NCBI GenBank assembly: GCA_028286605.1
Contig: JAQBRE010000002.1
Coordinates: forward strand, 248,001-312,000
Direction of reading: 5' to 3'
Length of the DNA: 64,000 nt
Source: Parcubacteria group bacterium
GTDB taxonomy: Bacteria; Patescibacteria; Paceibacteria; UBA9973; UBA2103
The notes below the pieces were generated by a model. It was not told the origin of the DNA, made no database searches, and was given only the letters and a program-made list of their open reading frames with translations. Both the position numbers and the translations under genes were made by a program. This document shows, piece by piece, positions 32,119 to 39,157 of the stretch (position 1 is the stretch's first letter; every line of letters starts with the position of its first letter).

Positions 32119-32676
32119 CTAGCGAACGCAGAGAAACGCGATGAAGCTGTTGAGCGCGATAGCGCCCCAGGGCACGGCCGTGTGGGCCACGTCCTGTTTC
32201 TTGGCTCCATAGATCGAGAGCGCGCAGCTGACGATCGTGACGAGCCAGAGCCATGTCGTCGAAGACTGCGGCGTGTGCCAGTAGTCCACAATGAGCGGCA
32301 CGGTCGCGACAATGAAGGCGATCACGAAGGCGAAGATCGCAATCTCCGCACTGAGTGTGAGCCACAGCACTACGGCAATGAAGCAGAGCACGAGTGATGC
32401 CGATTCCACGATGCCCCAGTGCCACGGACTCCGTCCCGCCAAGATGGCGATCAGGATAAGGCATGCAGCTGAGAGCCAGGCGATCTGTAGCAGCGGCAAC
32501 TTGTTGCCGCCCCTGATGACCAGGAACAGGCCGAGCGCATCGAGCAGGACAGTCATCCCCCAGGTCGCCACGTTCTGCGGCACTCCCGTTTGATAAATAG
32601 TCCAGGCGAAGTAGGTCGGGGCAGCGAATCCAAGGATGCCGCTTGCCCAGTTGGCGTATTGCTTAGAGCGGTCCAT
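32119..32676 (-). CDS. cassette gene, six-helix membrane protein, hypothetical
   Basis: A 185-residue integral membrane protein with about six helices (including WGMTVLLDALGLFLVI, IAWLSAACLILIAILAG, IVESASLVLCFIAVVLWLTL and AIFAFVIAFIVATVPLIV). No family recognised. GGAGGCGCGG before the ATG is a good SD (about 5-nt spacing). It has its own sigma-70-type promoter (32717-32745) and terminator (32085-32118), so it is an independent unit with the arms shared by the other minus-strand cassettes. Confidence 0.72.
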   Translation of the reverse strand: MDRSKQYANWASGILGFAAPTYFAWTIYQTGVPQNVATWGMTVLLDALGLFLVIRGGNKLPLLQIAWLSAACLILIAILAGRSPWHWGIVESASLVLCFIAVVLWLTLSAEIAIFAFVIAFIVATVPLIVDYWHTPQSSTTWLWLVTIVSCALSIYGAKKQDVAHTAVPWGAIALNSFIAFLCVR

Positions 32677-32716
32677 CCGCGCCTCCTGAATTGTTGAAGA
32701 TCACGCAACTGGATAT

Positions 32717-32745
32717 ATTTTAAAACTATACTAATCTCTTGTCAA
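32717..32745 (-). promoter_or_regulatory. promoter of the minus-strand membrane-protein cassette
   Basis: Minus strand: TTGACA (32740-32745), exactly 17-nt spacer, TAAAAT (32717-32722). Confidence 0.75.
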
Positions 32746-32767
32746 ACACGACCTAGACGCTCGATTG

Positions 32768-32801
32768 TAGTTCGGACATCGTCCCAGACGGCCAGCTCGA
32801 C
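32768..32801 (+). repeat. cassette repeat copy d
   Basis: TAGTTCGGACATCGTCCCAG then ACGGCCAGCTCGAC; shares with copy b the preceding CCTAGACnCTCGATT-like stretch as well. Confidence 0.78.
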
Positions 32802-32871
32802 GTACTTACGTATAAGTGGTATTCCAAGAGTGGAGCTACGGTTCCGTTCTTTTGCAATCGGAGAAATGACC

Positions 32872-33534
32872 ATGGTTACGACCGGGTATGACACTGTCGC
32901 TATTATTTCAGGGAAGATTCGGATTGATCCAACAACCTTTACGCCCACCGAATGGAAAACTATTATTGATGCTGCCATCAAAGAACTTACGATTGGGTAC
33001 CTGAGTAATCTTGAAACAATTGGCCAACTTTTGCTGCCTAAGCGAGCTAACGAAATTAGCACTGAATATAACATATTCAATTTGCTTCATGTTGAACGTT
33101 CGTTTGACGAAAGTATTATGCATCCTGATTTCTTGAATCTCGGCACTCTTGTTGAGTTGCCTGACTGGAGAAGTTGGCCAAAAGCGTCAGCGCACAGTGA
33201 TAGGTATGCTGAACTTTGCGAAACTATACTTACACTCAGGCGAGGCAAGCACGGCAGCACACATTTGGTACAAGTGGATATCTTCTGGTACCTCGAGGAA
33301 AGCCAGGCGGAGAGGAGATTGCAAGCCAAGCTGATCGTTATGCGCAACATCGTTGAAATTGATAAGCTCTTTGAGTCGCTCGGAACCACTGCATACCTTC
33401 GTGGGAAAAGAGTACTTTGGCAGCTGTATTCAGCACAAAAATCCACTCTTGCAAATATGAATCAGCGCGCAGCCGCTGCGCAAGAGGCCGCACAAAAGCT
33501 GGAGTCTTATCTCACTCGAGCAGACATACTTTAG
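32872..33534 (+). CDS. cassette gene, hypothetical protein
   Basis: A 220-residue soluble protein, not recognised. The C-terminal third is a long helix ending in an Ala/Gln-rich coiled coil (MNQRAAAAQEAAQKLESYLT). GGAG 8 nt upstream supports ATG 32872 over the upstream options at 32830 and 32866. A terminator follows directly. It is the last clear member of the array. Confidence 0.62.
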   Translation: MVTTGYDTVAIISGKIRIDPTTFTPTEWKTIIDAAIKELTIGYLSNLETIGQLLLPKRANEISTEYNIFNLLHVERSFDESIMHPDFLNLGTLVELPDWRSWPKASAHSDRYAELCETILTLRRGKHGSTHLVQVDIFWYLEESQAERRLQAKLIVMRNIVEIDKLFESLGTTAYLRGKRVLWQLYSAQKSTLANMNQRAAAAQEAAQKLESYLTRADIL

Positions 33535-33540
33535 AAGTGG

Positions 33541-33566
33541 GGCCGCAGCTTGTCTGCGGCCTTTTC
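33541..33566 (+). terminator. terminator of the 32872 gene
   Basis: GGCCGCAG / CTGCGGCC stem, 5-nt loop, then TTTTCT. Confidence 0.88.
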
Positions 33567-33607
33567 TATTTTGGTTCCCATCAACACCATCTTGTATACT
33601 TATATAT

Positions 33608-33919
33608 ATGGCCAAAACTATTTCTGGCGGCACGGTACATGATCTGCCAGCAGATGTACGAAAGGCGTTGAAAGCGGATCCTAAAGCTCTTGCGTTGTGG
33701 GAAGGTCTTACGCCACTCGCACGTAATGAGTGGATTTGTTGGGCTATCTCCGTTAAGAAATCAGAAACGCGTCAGGAGCATATCGAACGAATATGCTCCG
33801 AGCTGAAAGAGGGAATGCGCCGCCCTTGCTGCTGGGTAGGTTGTATTCATCGGAAGGATAAATCATTAAGCCCTTCGCAAAAATACGTGCTTAGTAAACG
33901 GCCAAAAAGCAAGAAATAA
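33608..33919 (+). CDS. YdeI/OmpD-associated (OmdA) family protein
   Basis: A 103-residue protein with the OmdA core: VHDLPADVRKALKADPKAL, LTPLARNEWICWAISVKKSE then TRQEHIERICSELKEGM. The family is named for a link to outer-membrane protein levels and bacteriocin protection, but its biochemical role is not known. A Cys-rich end (RRPCCWVGCIHRK) is unusual. TATACT (33595-33600) lies 7 nt before the ATG, the backbone-style leaderless start. A 9-bp hairpin (33775-33799) is coded inside. Confidence 0.82.
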   Translation: MAKTISGGTVHDLPADVRKALKADPKALALWEGLTPLARNEWICWAISVKKSETRQEHIERICSELKEGMRRPCCWVGCIHRKDKSLSPSQKYVLSKRPKSKK

Positions 33920-34029
33920 GAATCCTTAGTATCTAGATATAATTTCTCTATGGAAAGCGAATCCTATCTTCCGCTATATTACTGAGCGGCCGCAGATAAA
34001 TACCTAAGCATTCAGATAGTTTAAATGCA

Positions 34030-34055
34030 GTCTCAGGCGCCCGCCCGCTTGAGAC
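34030..34055 (-). terminator. putative terminator of the ArsR operon
   Basis: 10-bp stem GTCTCAGGCG / CGCTTGAGAC (one G-U pair) downstream of the last gene on the minus strand; the T-run is weak (TGCATTTAAA). Confidence 0.5.
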
Positions 34056-34072
34056 TTGTTCGGTCTTCCTTT

Positions 34073-34549
34073 CTAACCCTGTCGTGCTGCGTCGATAGCG
34101 GCCACGTCAATCTTCTGCATGGTCATCATCGCTTTGAACGCGCGCTCTGCTTCTGCGCCACCGATAGCAAATGCCTCAAGCAGCGTACGCGGTGTGATTT
34201 GCCATGAAACTCCCCAGCGATCCTTGCACCATCCGCAGTCGCTTTCCACGCCGCCATTTCCAACGATCGCGTTCCAATAGCGATCCGTCTCTTCCTGGTC
34301 TTCCGTCGTGATCTGAAAGGAAAATGCCTCACTTTGCTTAAACGTAGGGCCACCATTGAGACCGACGCAAGGGATTCCACAGACCGTGAACTCCACTGTC
34401 AGCGCGTCGCCCTTCTTTCCATCCGGAAACTCACCAGGCGCGTGAAAAACAGCGCCTACGGTACTATCGGGAAAAGTAGCTGCGTAAAACTTCGCTGCAT
34501 CTTCCGCGTCCTTATTGAACCAGAGGCAAATTGTATTTTTCGATATCAT
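34073..34549 (-). CDS. VOC-family protein (PhnB/3-dmu-9 type)
   Basis: A 158-residue protein of the PhnB-like glyoxalase fold: NTICLWFNKDAEDAAKFYAA opens, FTVCGIPCVGLNGGPTFKQS and RYWNAIVGNGGVESDCGWCK follow, and DRWGVSWQITP is the family end motif. Such proteins are often annotated as 3-demethylubiquinone methyltransferase-like, without proof. I choose ATG 34549, since a start at 34588 would overlap the preceding gene. It is the third gene of an ArsR-SRPBCC-VOC operon. Confidence 0.85.
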   Translation of the reverse strand: MISKNTICLWFNKDAEDAAKFYAATFPDSTVGAVFHAPGEFPDGKKGDALTVEFTVCGIPCVGLNGGPTFKQSEAFSFQITTEDQEETDRYWNAIVGNGGVESDCGWCKDRWGVSWQITPRTLLEAFAIGGAEAERAFKAMMTMQKIDVAAIDAARQG

Positions 34550-34568
34550 AGGTATGTATGTTACACCC

Positions 34569-35039
34569 TTACGCAGAGAGGAACCCATTCAGCTTCTCGA
34601 GCTGCTGCGTGAAGCCCATCTCCATACCTTGAACTGCCATTCCCGCCTTAGGGCCAGTCTTAAGGATAGCCGCTTTAACTTCAACTTTAGTCTTGCCATC
34701 GCTTTCAGAAAGAGTGATCTCGGTCGTCTGATCGATCGTAGTCTCTTCTTTCATACCTTCTGTCCATGCCTGCGCGGTATACGAAAGCTGGGACTCTGGC
34801 TCAACAACAGTGAACTGCGCGAGCATCGGCCACTTCGTACCTTTATACGGACCCATCGCTTCGCCTGCTTCCATCACGATATGAAATGTTCCCCCGACGC
34901 GAAGATCAACTTCGCATTCAGGAATGCTCACATTGTCCGGACCCCACCACTGCTTCAATTCTTCAGGATCAGTCCATGCCTTCCATACGCGCGAGAGGGA
35001 AGCGTCATAAAGATGCACGAGAGTAATTTCTTTTTCCAT
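34569..35039 (-). CDS. SRPBCC (AHSA1-like) protein
   Basis: A 156-residue protein with the AHSA1/SRPBCC motif set: LVHLYDASLSRVWKAWTDPE, LKQWWGP, DLRVGGTFHIVMEAG and the C-terminal QGMEMGFTQQLEKLNGFL. The fold binds hydrophobic ligands. ArsR-SRPBCC pairs are very common in bacteria, usually as small stress- or metabolite-responsive operons. It starts 4 nt after the ArsR gene stop. Confidence 0.9.
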   Translation of the reverse strand: MEKEITLVHLYDASLSRVWKAWTDPEELKQWWGPDNVSIPECEVDLRVGGTFHIVMEAGEAMGPYKGTKWPMLAQFTVVEPESQLSYTAQAWTEGMKEETTIDQTTEITLSESDGKTKVEVKAAILKTGPKAGMAVQGMEMGFTQQLEKLNGFLSA

Positions 35040-35043
35040 ATGT

Positions 35044-35370
35044 TTATTTTTTATCTTCTAAGAATGTTCCTAATCTATCCAGTCTTCCTTCCCACAGCGC
35101 TCGATACTGTTCCAGATATTTGTCTGCCTGCTGCAGGCCGCCGGGCGAAAGCTCGACGCGTTGTTCACGGCCACGCTTATGCTTGCGCACGAGATTAGCC
35201 CGTTCAAGAACCTGTATGTGTTTCGAGACTGCTGCGAACGTGAGGTCGTATCGTTGTGCTAATTCTCCGACCGAGTAATCCTGACGACGCAGCCTACGAA
35301 GCAAGTCGCGCCGTGTCGGGTCGGCAAGAGAAGAAAATATGGTGTCGAGCGGACTAGTATATTCAACCAT
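35044..35370 (-). CDS. ArsR-family winged-helix repressor
   Basis: The 108-residue protein is a winged helix: IFSSLADPTRRDLLRRLRRQ, recognition helix YDLTFAAVSKHIQVLERANL, and wing VRKHKRGREQRVELSPGG. No ArsR-type metal-binding Cys motif (CVC) is present, so the signal is not a thiolate-bound metal. It probably represses its own operon: the inverted repeat TTCAAC-N6-GTTGAA overlaps its start codon between the -10 box and the gene. Confidence 0.92.
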   Translation of the reverse strand: MVEYTSPLDTIFSSLADPTRRDLLRRLRRQDYSVGELAQRYDLTFAAVSKHIQVLERANLVRKHKRGREQRVELSPGGLQQADKYLEQYRALWEGRLDRLGTFLEDKK

Positions 35371-35407
35371 ATAGTTGAATGATAGTGCAGGTTGATAACT
35401 GTGTCAA
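35362..35407 (-). promoter_or_regulatory. promoter and candidate operator of the ArsR operon
   Basis: Minus strand: TTGACA (35402-35407), 17-nt spacer, TATCAT (35379-35384), then inverted repeat TTCAAC-N6-GTTGAA (35362-35379) spanning the ATG. The repeat placement fits autorepression. Confidence 0.7.
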
Positions 35408-35475
35408 TACGCTCAATTCGAAGAACTTTCGTAGTTGTCTTATTCAGGATTCTGATTCAGTGATATGGTACGCAG

Positions 35476-36162
35476 ATGATAGTCACTAAGGACTTGCAGG
35501 TAGATATGCGCGGCGAACCTCTCTTCGAGAAGGTTAATATCGTTATACGTGCGGGCGAGCGCATCGGCGTGCTTGGCCCGAAGGCGAGCGATGTGACGCT
35601 TTTCTTCCATGTCCTCGTTGGTGAAGCAGAAACGGATGCGGGAAAGGTACTGACCGAAGGAGAACGTGTGGTGTATGTTGATCGTGATACGCTACTCGGC
35701 GGTGATGAATCGCTTGCGCGCGTGATGCACGCGCGCCCTACCTTTCTTCTTATCGACGCCACGAATCTGACTGCGAGCGCTAACGACCTCGAGCGTGCGA
35801 AACGTTTTATAGAAAGCTTCCGCGGAGGAATTCTTATCGCAACAGATACTGCGCTGCTTATGAATGCCGCAAAGACCACTCGCGTGTTTGAAATACGCCC
35901 TTCGACCAAAACTATCACTTCCTATACCGGAAGCTACGCTGCTTACTTGATTGAGAAAGAGAAGAACGATGCGAAGGAACTGGCCGCCTATGAGAAGCAG
36001 CAGAAAGAAAAGCGAAGACTTGAGGATTGGCTTACGAACAAGCGCATAGAAGCGTCGAACGACCGCTCGCCTGAAAAGGGTGCGACCATCCGCACCAAAG
36101 CAAAATATTTGCAGCGCGAGATCCTTGATAAGGAAATACCGAAGCCGAGCCAGTCTGAATAA
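35476..36162 (+). CDS. degenerate single-domain ABC-F-like protein
   Basis: The 228-residue protein starts like an ABC-F ATPase (IVTKDLQVDMRGEPLFEKVN, GERIGVLGP) but Walker A reads GPKASDVTLFF where GxxGxGKST is expected, no LSGG signature is present, and Walker B has become FLLIDATN instead of LLLDEPTN. The ending TKTITSYTGSYAAYLIEKEK and the basic coiled coil (KQQKEKRRLEDWLTNKRIEA) match the ABC-F linker. It is about half a normal ABC-F and should not hydrolyse ATP. It may be a ribosome- or partner-binding relic. Confidence 0.72.
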   Translation: MIVTKDLQVDMRGEPLFEKVNIVIRAGERIGVLGPKASDVTLFFHVLVGEAETDAGKVLTEGERVVYVDRDTLLGGDESLARVMHARPTFLLIDATNLTASANDLERAKRFIESFRGGILIATDTALLMNAAKTTRVFEIRPSTKTITSYTGSYAAYLIEKEKNDAKELAAYEKQQKEKRRLEDWLTNKRIEASNDRSPEKGATIRTKAKYLQREILDKEIPKPSQSE

Positions 36163-36205
36163 ACTCACAGGAACTACATGCGCTAAAAAGGTATACTGGC
36201 CGCAT

Positions 36206-36931
36206 ATGAAAAAAGAAATAACTTTGAACGGCGTACCCGTATATCACACCTTTCCCGACGACGGCCAGAAGCATCCAGGCCTCATCGTTATCGAAGAGAT
36301 CTGGGGCGTAACCGACCACATAAAGGATGTGGCTGGTCGCTTTGCTGCGCAGGGCTATTCGGTTCTTTCGCCGGAACTCCTGCATGGCATGCCCTTTCTT
36401 GGAAAGGTAGACCAGAGCGTGCTTGCAGACATGCAAGACCCCGAGAAGCGAGACGAAGCGCAGAAGAAACTGCGAACCGCCATGGCACCTGTTCAGGCGC
36501 CGGAATTCGCAGAAGGAGCCATCGCCGTACTGAAGGCCTGCGTTGATTATCTGATGGCAGACGAGAACGTAGATGGAAACGTCGGCGTCGTCGGATTCTG
36601 CTTCGGCGGTTCATACAGCTTCAAGCTGGCTTCAACCGATTCGCGCATCAAAGCAACGGTGCCATTCTATGGTCATGCGCCTTCAGCAGAGGAAGTAGAA
36701 ACGATCACGGGCCCGGTCCTCGCGTTCTATGGAACGGAAGATGCCGCGCTCATGGAATCGCTTCCGAAGCTCAAAGAAGACATGGAGAAAGAAGGGAAGG
36801 AGTTTGAGGCTGTGGTCTTTGAAAACACAGGCCACGCATTCTTCAACGATACGAATGCACTTATGTATCGCCCAGGCCCTGCCGCAGAAGCATGGGATAA
36901 GACGCTTGCGTTCCTCGCGCATAATCTATAA
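36206..36931 (+). CDS. dienelactone hydrolase family protein
   Basis: A 241-residue alpha/beta hydrolase of the DLH family: LIVIEEIWGVTDHI holds the Glu near the active site, GVVGFCFGGSYSF the Cys nucleophile elbow, and ENTGHAFFND the catalytic His. Family members cleave dienelactones and related esters in the cytoplasm; the real substrate is unknown. ATG 36206 is used because TATACT (36192-36197) lies 8 nt before it; longer in-frame starts overlap the preceding gene. Confidence 0.92.
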   Translation: MKKEITLNGVPVYHTFPDDGQKHPGLIVIEEIWGVTDHIKDVAGRFAAQGYSVLSPELLHGMPFLGKVDQSVLADMQDPEKRDEAQKKLRTAMAPVQAPEFAEGAIAVLKACVDYLMADENVDGNVGVVGFCFGGSYSFKLASTDSRIKATVPFYGHAPSAEEVETITGPVLAFYGTEDAALMESLPKLKEDMEKEGKEFEAVVFENTGHAFFNDTNALMYRPGPAAEAWDKTLAFLAHNL

Positions 36932-36939
36932 TTACTGAT

Positions 36940-37392
36940 ATGAAATTCCTTACCGCATTCCTGGTTGCCCTTATTGGTTCAGTCGTCGTGAACGTTATTA
37001 TCGTTTCTGTTCTTGGTCCGATGGTTACTAATCCTGCGATGCCGCTCATGGCGTTGACCATCATGCCTGTTGCTATGTTCACCGCCATCGGTGCAATTGG
37101 CGCGACGATCGTGTACGCGATCATGCGCGCAACGATGATGCGTCCGAACAAAGCATTCATCTGGCTCTCGGTCGTTGTATTCATCGTTTCGTGCTACCCC
37201 GATTACATGGTTATTGGTGCCGTCACTGGTCCGTTCGCTGGCGGTACGCTTGCTGATGCGCTCGTACTTATGCTCATGCACCTTGCTGCCGCGATCATCA
37301 TTGTTTGGGCACTCGTGAAGCTTTGGGGTAGCAGGACGGTGCTCACAAAAATACCAGGCATGCCAACGATGCCGGTTAATCCTCAGGCGTAA
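36940..37392 (+). CDS. four-helix membrane protein, hypothetical
   Basis: A 150-residue membrane protein with helices at about 3-27, 40-65, 75-92 and 105-130, and a short Pro-rich C-terminus (KIPGMPTMPVNPQA). The Met-rich second helix region (NPAMPLMALTIMPVAMFTAI) is striking. It resembles the DUF6069 group, of unknown function. It lies 8 nt after the DLH gene and 21 nt before the VOC gene, in one transcription direction. Confidence 0.7.
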   Translation: MKFLTAFLVALIGSVVVNVIIVSVLGPMVTNPAMPLMALTIMPVAMFTAIGAIGATIVYAIMRATMMRPNKAFIWLSVVVFIVSCYPDYMVIGAVTGPFAGGTLADALVLMLMHLAAAIIIVWALVKLWGSRTVLTKIPGMPTMPVNPQA

Positions 37393-37413
37393 TAGCTTAA
37401 CCAGAACTCTTCT

Positions 37414-37794
37414 ATGCTTACCGATTCTCACGCATACAGCGGTTTCTCCGTGAACGATATTGAAAAAGCAAACGAGTTCTATGGTACGACGCTTGGGCTT
37501 GATGTGGCAAAAATGCCTGAGGGTCTGAAGATCAATCTGCCAGGCGGCGGCATGACCTTCATTTATTTGAAGCCGGATCATGTGCCTGCTACGTTCACCA
37601 TCCTTAACTTCGAGGTGAAGGATATCGATGCGACGGCAGATGAACTGGTGAAAGCAGGCGTAGTGCTTGAGCGGTATCCGAGTATGCATCAGGACGAGAA
37701 GGGAATCGCCCGCGGCAAAGCCGCGGGCATGGGGCCGGACATCGCGTGGTTCAAGGACCCTGCCGGCAACATTCTTTCAATAACTCATTCGTAA
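37414..37794 (+). CDS. VOC/glyoxalase-family protein
   Basis: A 126-residue single-module VOC protein: YSGFSVNDIEKANEFYGTTL, GLDVAKMPEGLKINLPGG, and WFKDPAGNILSITHS are the standard strands and the metal-side Glu region. Function (metal-dependent small-molecule enzyme or drug-binding protein) is not predictable. A GC-rich 9-bp hairpin (37708-37728) is coded at RGKAAG. The next gene starts 3 nt after its stop. Confidence 0.88.
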   Translation: MLTDSHAYSGFSVNDIEKANEFYGTTLGLDVAKMPEGLKINLPGGGMTFIYLKPDHVPATFTILNFEVKDIDATADELVKAGVVLERYPSMHQDEKGIARGKAAGMGPDIAWFKDPAGNILSITHS

Positions 37795-37797
37795 CCG

Positions 37798-38334
37798 ATG
37801 ACTGATTCGCAGAGCGACCGCACCGAAGGGTATCATCTGTTTCTTGAGCCTTCAGGTGCGACGGCTGAATCATTGAAGGCAAGTATCGCAGCGCTTGCAG
37901 AAGAGTTCGGCGGACCGACATTTCCCCCACACGTTACGTTGTTGAGTGGTATTGCTACAGAGGAAGAAGAGGTGCTTATAGAGAAAACGGAACAGTTAGC
38001 TGCGCTAACTGTTCCGTTTTCTCTTACGCTTGGCGAAGCGGGAACCGAAGACGCATACTTCCGTGCACTCTATCTGAAGGTTCAGGAGTCAGAGGCGCTT
38101 GTTCTATTTCATGCGCATGCGAGCGAACTCTTTTCCATGCAAGATGCATCTACGTTCATGCCGCACCTAAGCCTGCTCTATGGGAATTATCCGGAGGAAC
38201 GCAAAAGAGCCGCGTTAGCGGCTCTTTTGGTGCCCGAAGGCAGTTTCTCGATTGATCGTATCAGTCTGTATCGCACGGAAGGCACGGTGGCCGACTGGCA
38301 GAAAGTAGCGGATCTATCCCTCGGAACGTACTGA
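37798..38334 (+). CDS. 2H phosphoesterase (cyclic phosphodiesterase / 2'-5' RNA ligase-like)
   Basis: The 178-residue protein carries the two HxT/S motifs of the 2H superfamily: PHVTLLSG (about 42-49) and PHLSLLYG (about 121-128). Such enzymes open 2',3'-cyclic phosphates or 2'-5' bonds in RNA or nucleotides. The coding sequence contains two terminator-like hairpins: a perfect 20-bp inverted repeat (37981-38023) and a 12-bp one (38202-38229), both between or next to the catalytic motifs. Its end overlaps the convergent cold-shock gene by 21 nt. Confidence 0.82.
   Translation: MTDSQSDRTEGYHLFLEPSGATAESLKASIAALAEEFGGPTFPPHVTLLSGIATEEEEVLIEKTEQLAALTVPFSLTLGEAGTEDAYFRALYLKVQESEALVLFHAHASELFSMQDASTFMPHLSLLYGNYPEERKRAALAALLVPEGSFSIDRISLYRTEGTVADWQKVADLSLGTY
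37981..38023. repeat. perfect 20-bp inverted repeat inside the 2H phosphoesterase gene
   Basis: GAGAAAACGGAACAGTTAGC, 3-nt spacer TGC, then the exact reverse complement. It encodes EKTEQLAALTVPFSL in frame, and has the A-rich/T-rich arms of a terminator. Confidence 0.9.
38202..38229. repeat. second terminator-like hairpin inside the 2H phosphoesterase gene
   Basis: CAAAAGAGCCGC / GCGGCTCTTTTG, loop GTTA, 12 bp perfect, in frame. Confidence 0.85.
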
Positions 38335-38562
38335 TACGCCCGAGTGAGCGCCCTTGCCCTGAAGCAGCTTGCTCACGCGAGTCGCGTACGGACCTTTGAG
38401 GCTCTTCGTCACCAAGAAAGCTAGCGTGTCCCCGATGCGGAGGTCCTTGAATGATACGCCCACGAGGTCGCTCGAATCGAAGAACAGCTCTTCCTTGGTA
38501 CCGTCTTCTTTTATGAAGCCTGAACCGCGGTCGCTGAATTTTGTGATCTTTCCTGAGTGCAT
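38314..38562 (-). CDS. cold-shock-like (CspA-fold) protein
   Basis: An 82-residue OB-fold protein: GKITKFSDRGSGFIKEDG with the RNP1-like GSGFIK, then ELFFDSSDLVGVSF (RNP2 is LFFDSSD instead of VFVHFSA). Cold-shock proteins bind single-stranded RNA/DNA. A second, closer copy lies immediately upstream on the same strand. The last 21 nt overlap the convergent 2H phosphoesterase gene. Confidence 0.85.
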   Translation of the reverse strand: MHSGKITKFSDRGSGFIKEDGTKEELFFDSSDLVGVSFKDLRIGDTLAFLVTKSLKGPYATRVSKLLQGKGAHSGVSVRSEG

Positions 38563-38593
38563 AGTGGTTGTGCTAGTCCTGGTAATGAGAGAC

Positions 38594-38616
38594 GAAAGGC
38601 GTCCTTGCGGACGCCT
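38594..38616. terminator. hairpin between the two cold-shock genes
   Basis: GGCGTCC / GGACGCC with TTGC loop and flanking AAA/TTTT runs; can stop minus-strand transcription from the upstream cold-shock gene. Confidence 0.75.
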
Positions 38617-38622
38617 TTTCGC

Positions 38623-38832
38623 TTAGACCTTGTGAACGTTGACGGCGTTCTTTTTGCCGTCACCCTTCTCACTGTCCTTAACTTCGAATTCGAGCGTATC
38701 TCCGACGTTGAGGTCTTCGATGCGAACGTTTACGAGGTCAGTTGCATGGAAGAAGAGATCCTTCTCCATACCATCAACTTTAATGAAGCCGAAGCCCTTA
38801 TCGTTGATACCTGCGATTGTTCCTTGTGTCAT
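38623..38832 (-). CDS. cold-shock-like (CspA-fold) protein
   Basis: A 69-residue protein typical of small Csp: GTIAGINDKGFGFIKVDG (RNP1 KGFGFI) and DLFFHATDLVNVRIEDLNVG (RNP2-like LFFHATD). It should bind nucleic acids as an RNA chaperone. The start is ATG 38832; a longer TTG-initiated frame lacks support. The paralogue downstream (38314) is more diverged. Confidence 0.92.
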   Translation of the reverse strand: MTQGTIAGINDKGFGFIKVDGMEKDLFFHATDLVNVRIEDLNVGDTLEFEVKDSEKGDGKKNAVNVHKV

Positions 38833-38993
38833 GATATATAAGACGATGCACCTGATAACGATCAAGTGCAGGAAAGGCTAAAAATTGGAGTTCGACTCGT
38901 TTTCTTCTGCCCCGCGCTGCGATTGATAAGGACAGTTTACAATTTTCAGGTTTATTTGTCAAACCCCGCCATTAGGTGCGCTATTATAGGCAT

Positions 38994-39152
38994 ATGAAAC
39001 AGATGGTGTGGCTCGGAGGATTCGTCGGCTCGACGGCAGGCGGCTATATACCTGCGCTCTGGGGCGGCAGCCTTTTTTCCTTCTCCTCCATCATTCTGGG
39101 CGCTATAGGCGGAGCAGCAGGAATCATTATTGCCTGGAAGATGACGAATTAG
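38994..39152 (+). CDS. small Gly-rich membrane protein
   Basis: A 52-residue protein starting MKQMVWLGGFVGSTAGGYIP with two short Gly-rich helices (the second LGAIGGAAGIIIAWKM). The Gly-zipper-like pattern and size resemble small conserved membrane peptides often seen in CPR and other bacteria; function unknown. TATTAT (38982-38987) lies 6 nt before the ATG, giving a leaderless-type start. It is followed by the ABC permease gene after 5 nt. Confidence 0.72.
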   Translation: MKQMVWLGGFVGSTAGGYIPALWGGSLFSFSSIILGAIGGAAGIIIAWKMTN

Positions 39153-39157
39153 GTGGT

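Larger units (their letters stand above)
28740..33600. mobile_element. putative gene-cassette array anchored at tRNA-Gln
   Basis: About 4.9 kb of short, unrelated genes on both strands, most with their own promoter or terminator, separated by copies of a roughly 33-bp repeat, all in the same orientation (29511, 30008, 30612, 31377, 32013, 32768; weak at 33572). Three minus-strand units share conserved arms: a left arm (repeat, an A-rich run, then a CCGCC-starting hairpin acting as terminator) and a right arm (TTGACA promoter, then repeat). The cargo differs each time. This resembles an integron-like or tRNA-targeted cassette system, but the integron core GTTRRRY is not matched and no integrase is in the window. 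Confidence 0.5.

Noticed and set aside
28740..33600. Classical integron with attC sites
   Set aside because: The repeats lack the GTTRRRY core and its partner RYYYAAC in the expected places, and no integron integrase is visible, so the array is described only as cassette-like.
33945..33990. An 11-codon ORF (MESESYLPLYY) 6 nt after a TATAAT box
   Set aside because: It has the leaderless spacing, but nothing else supports translation and no structure or terminator follows; it could be a gene remnant.
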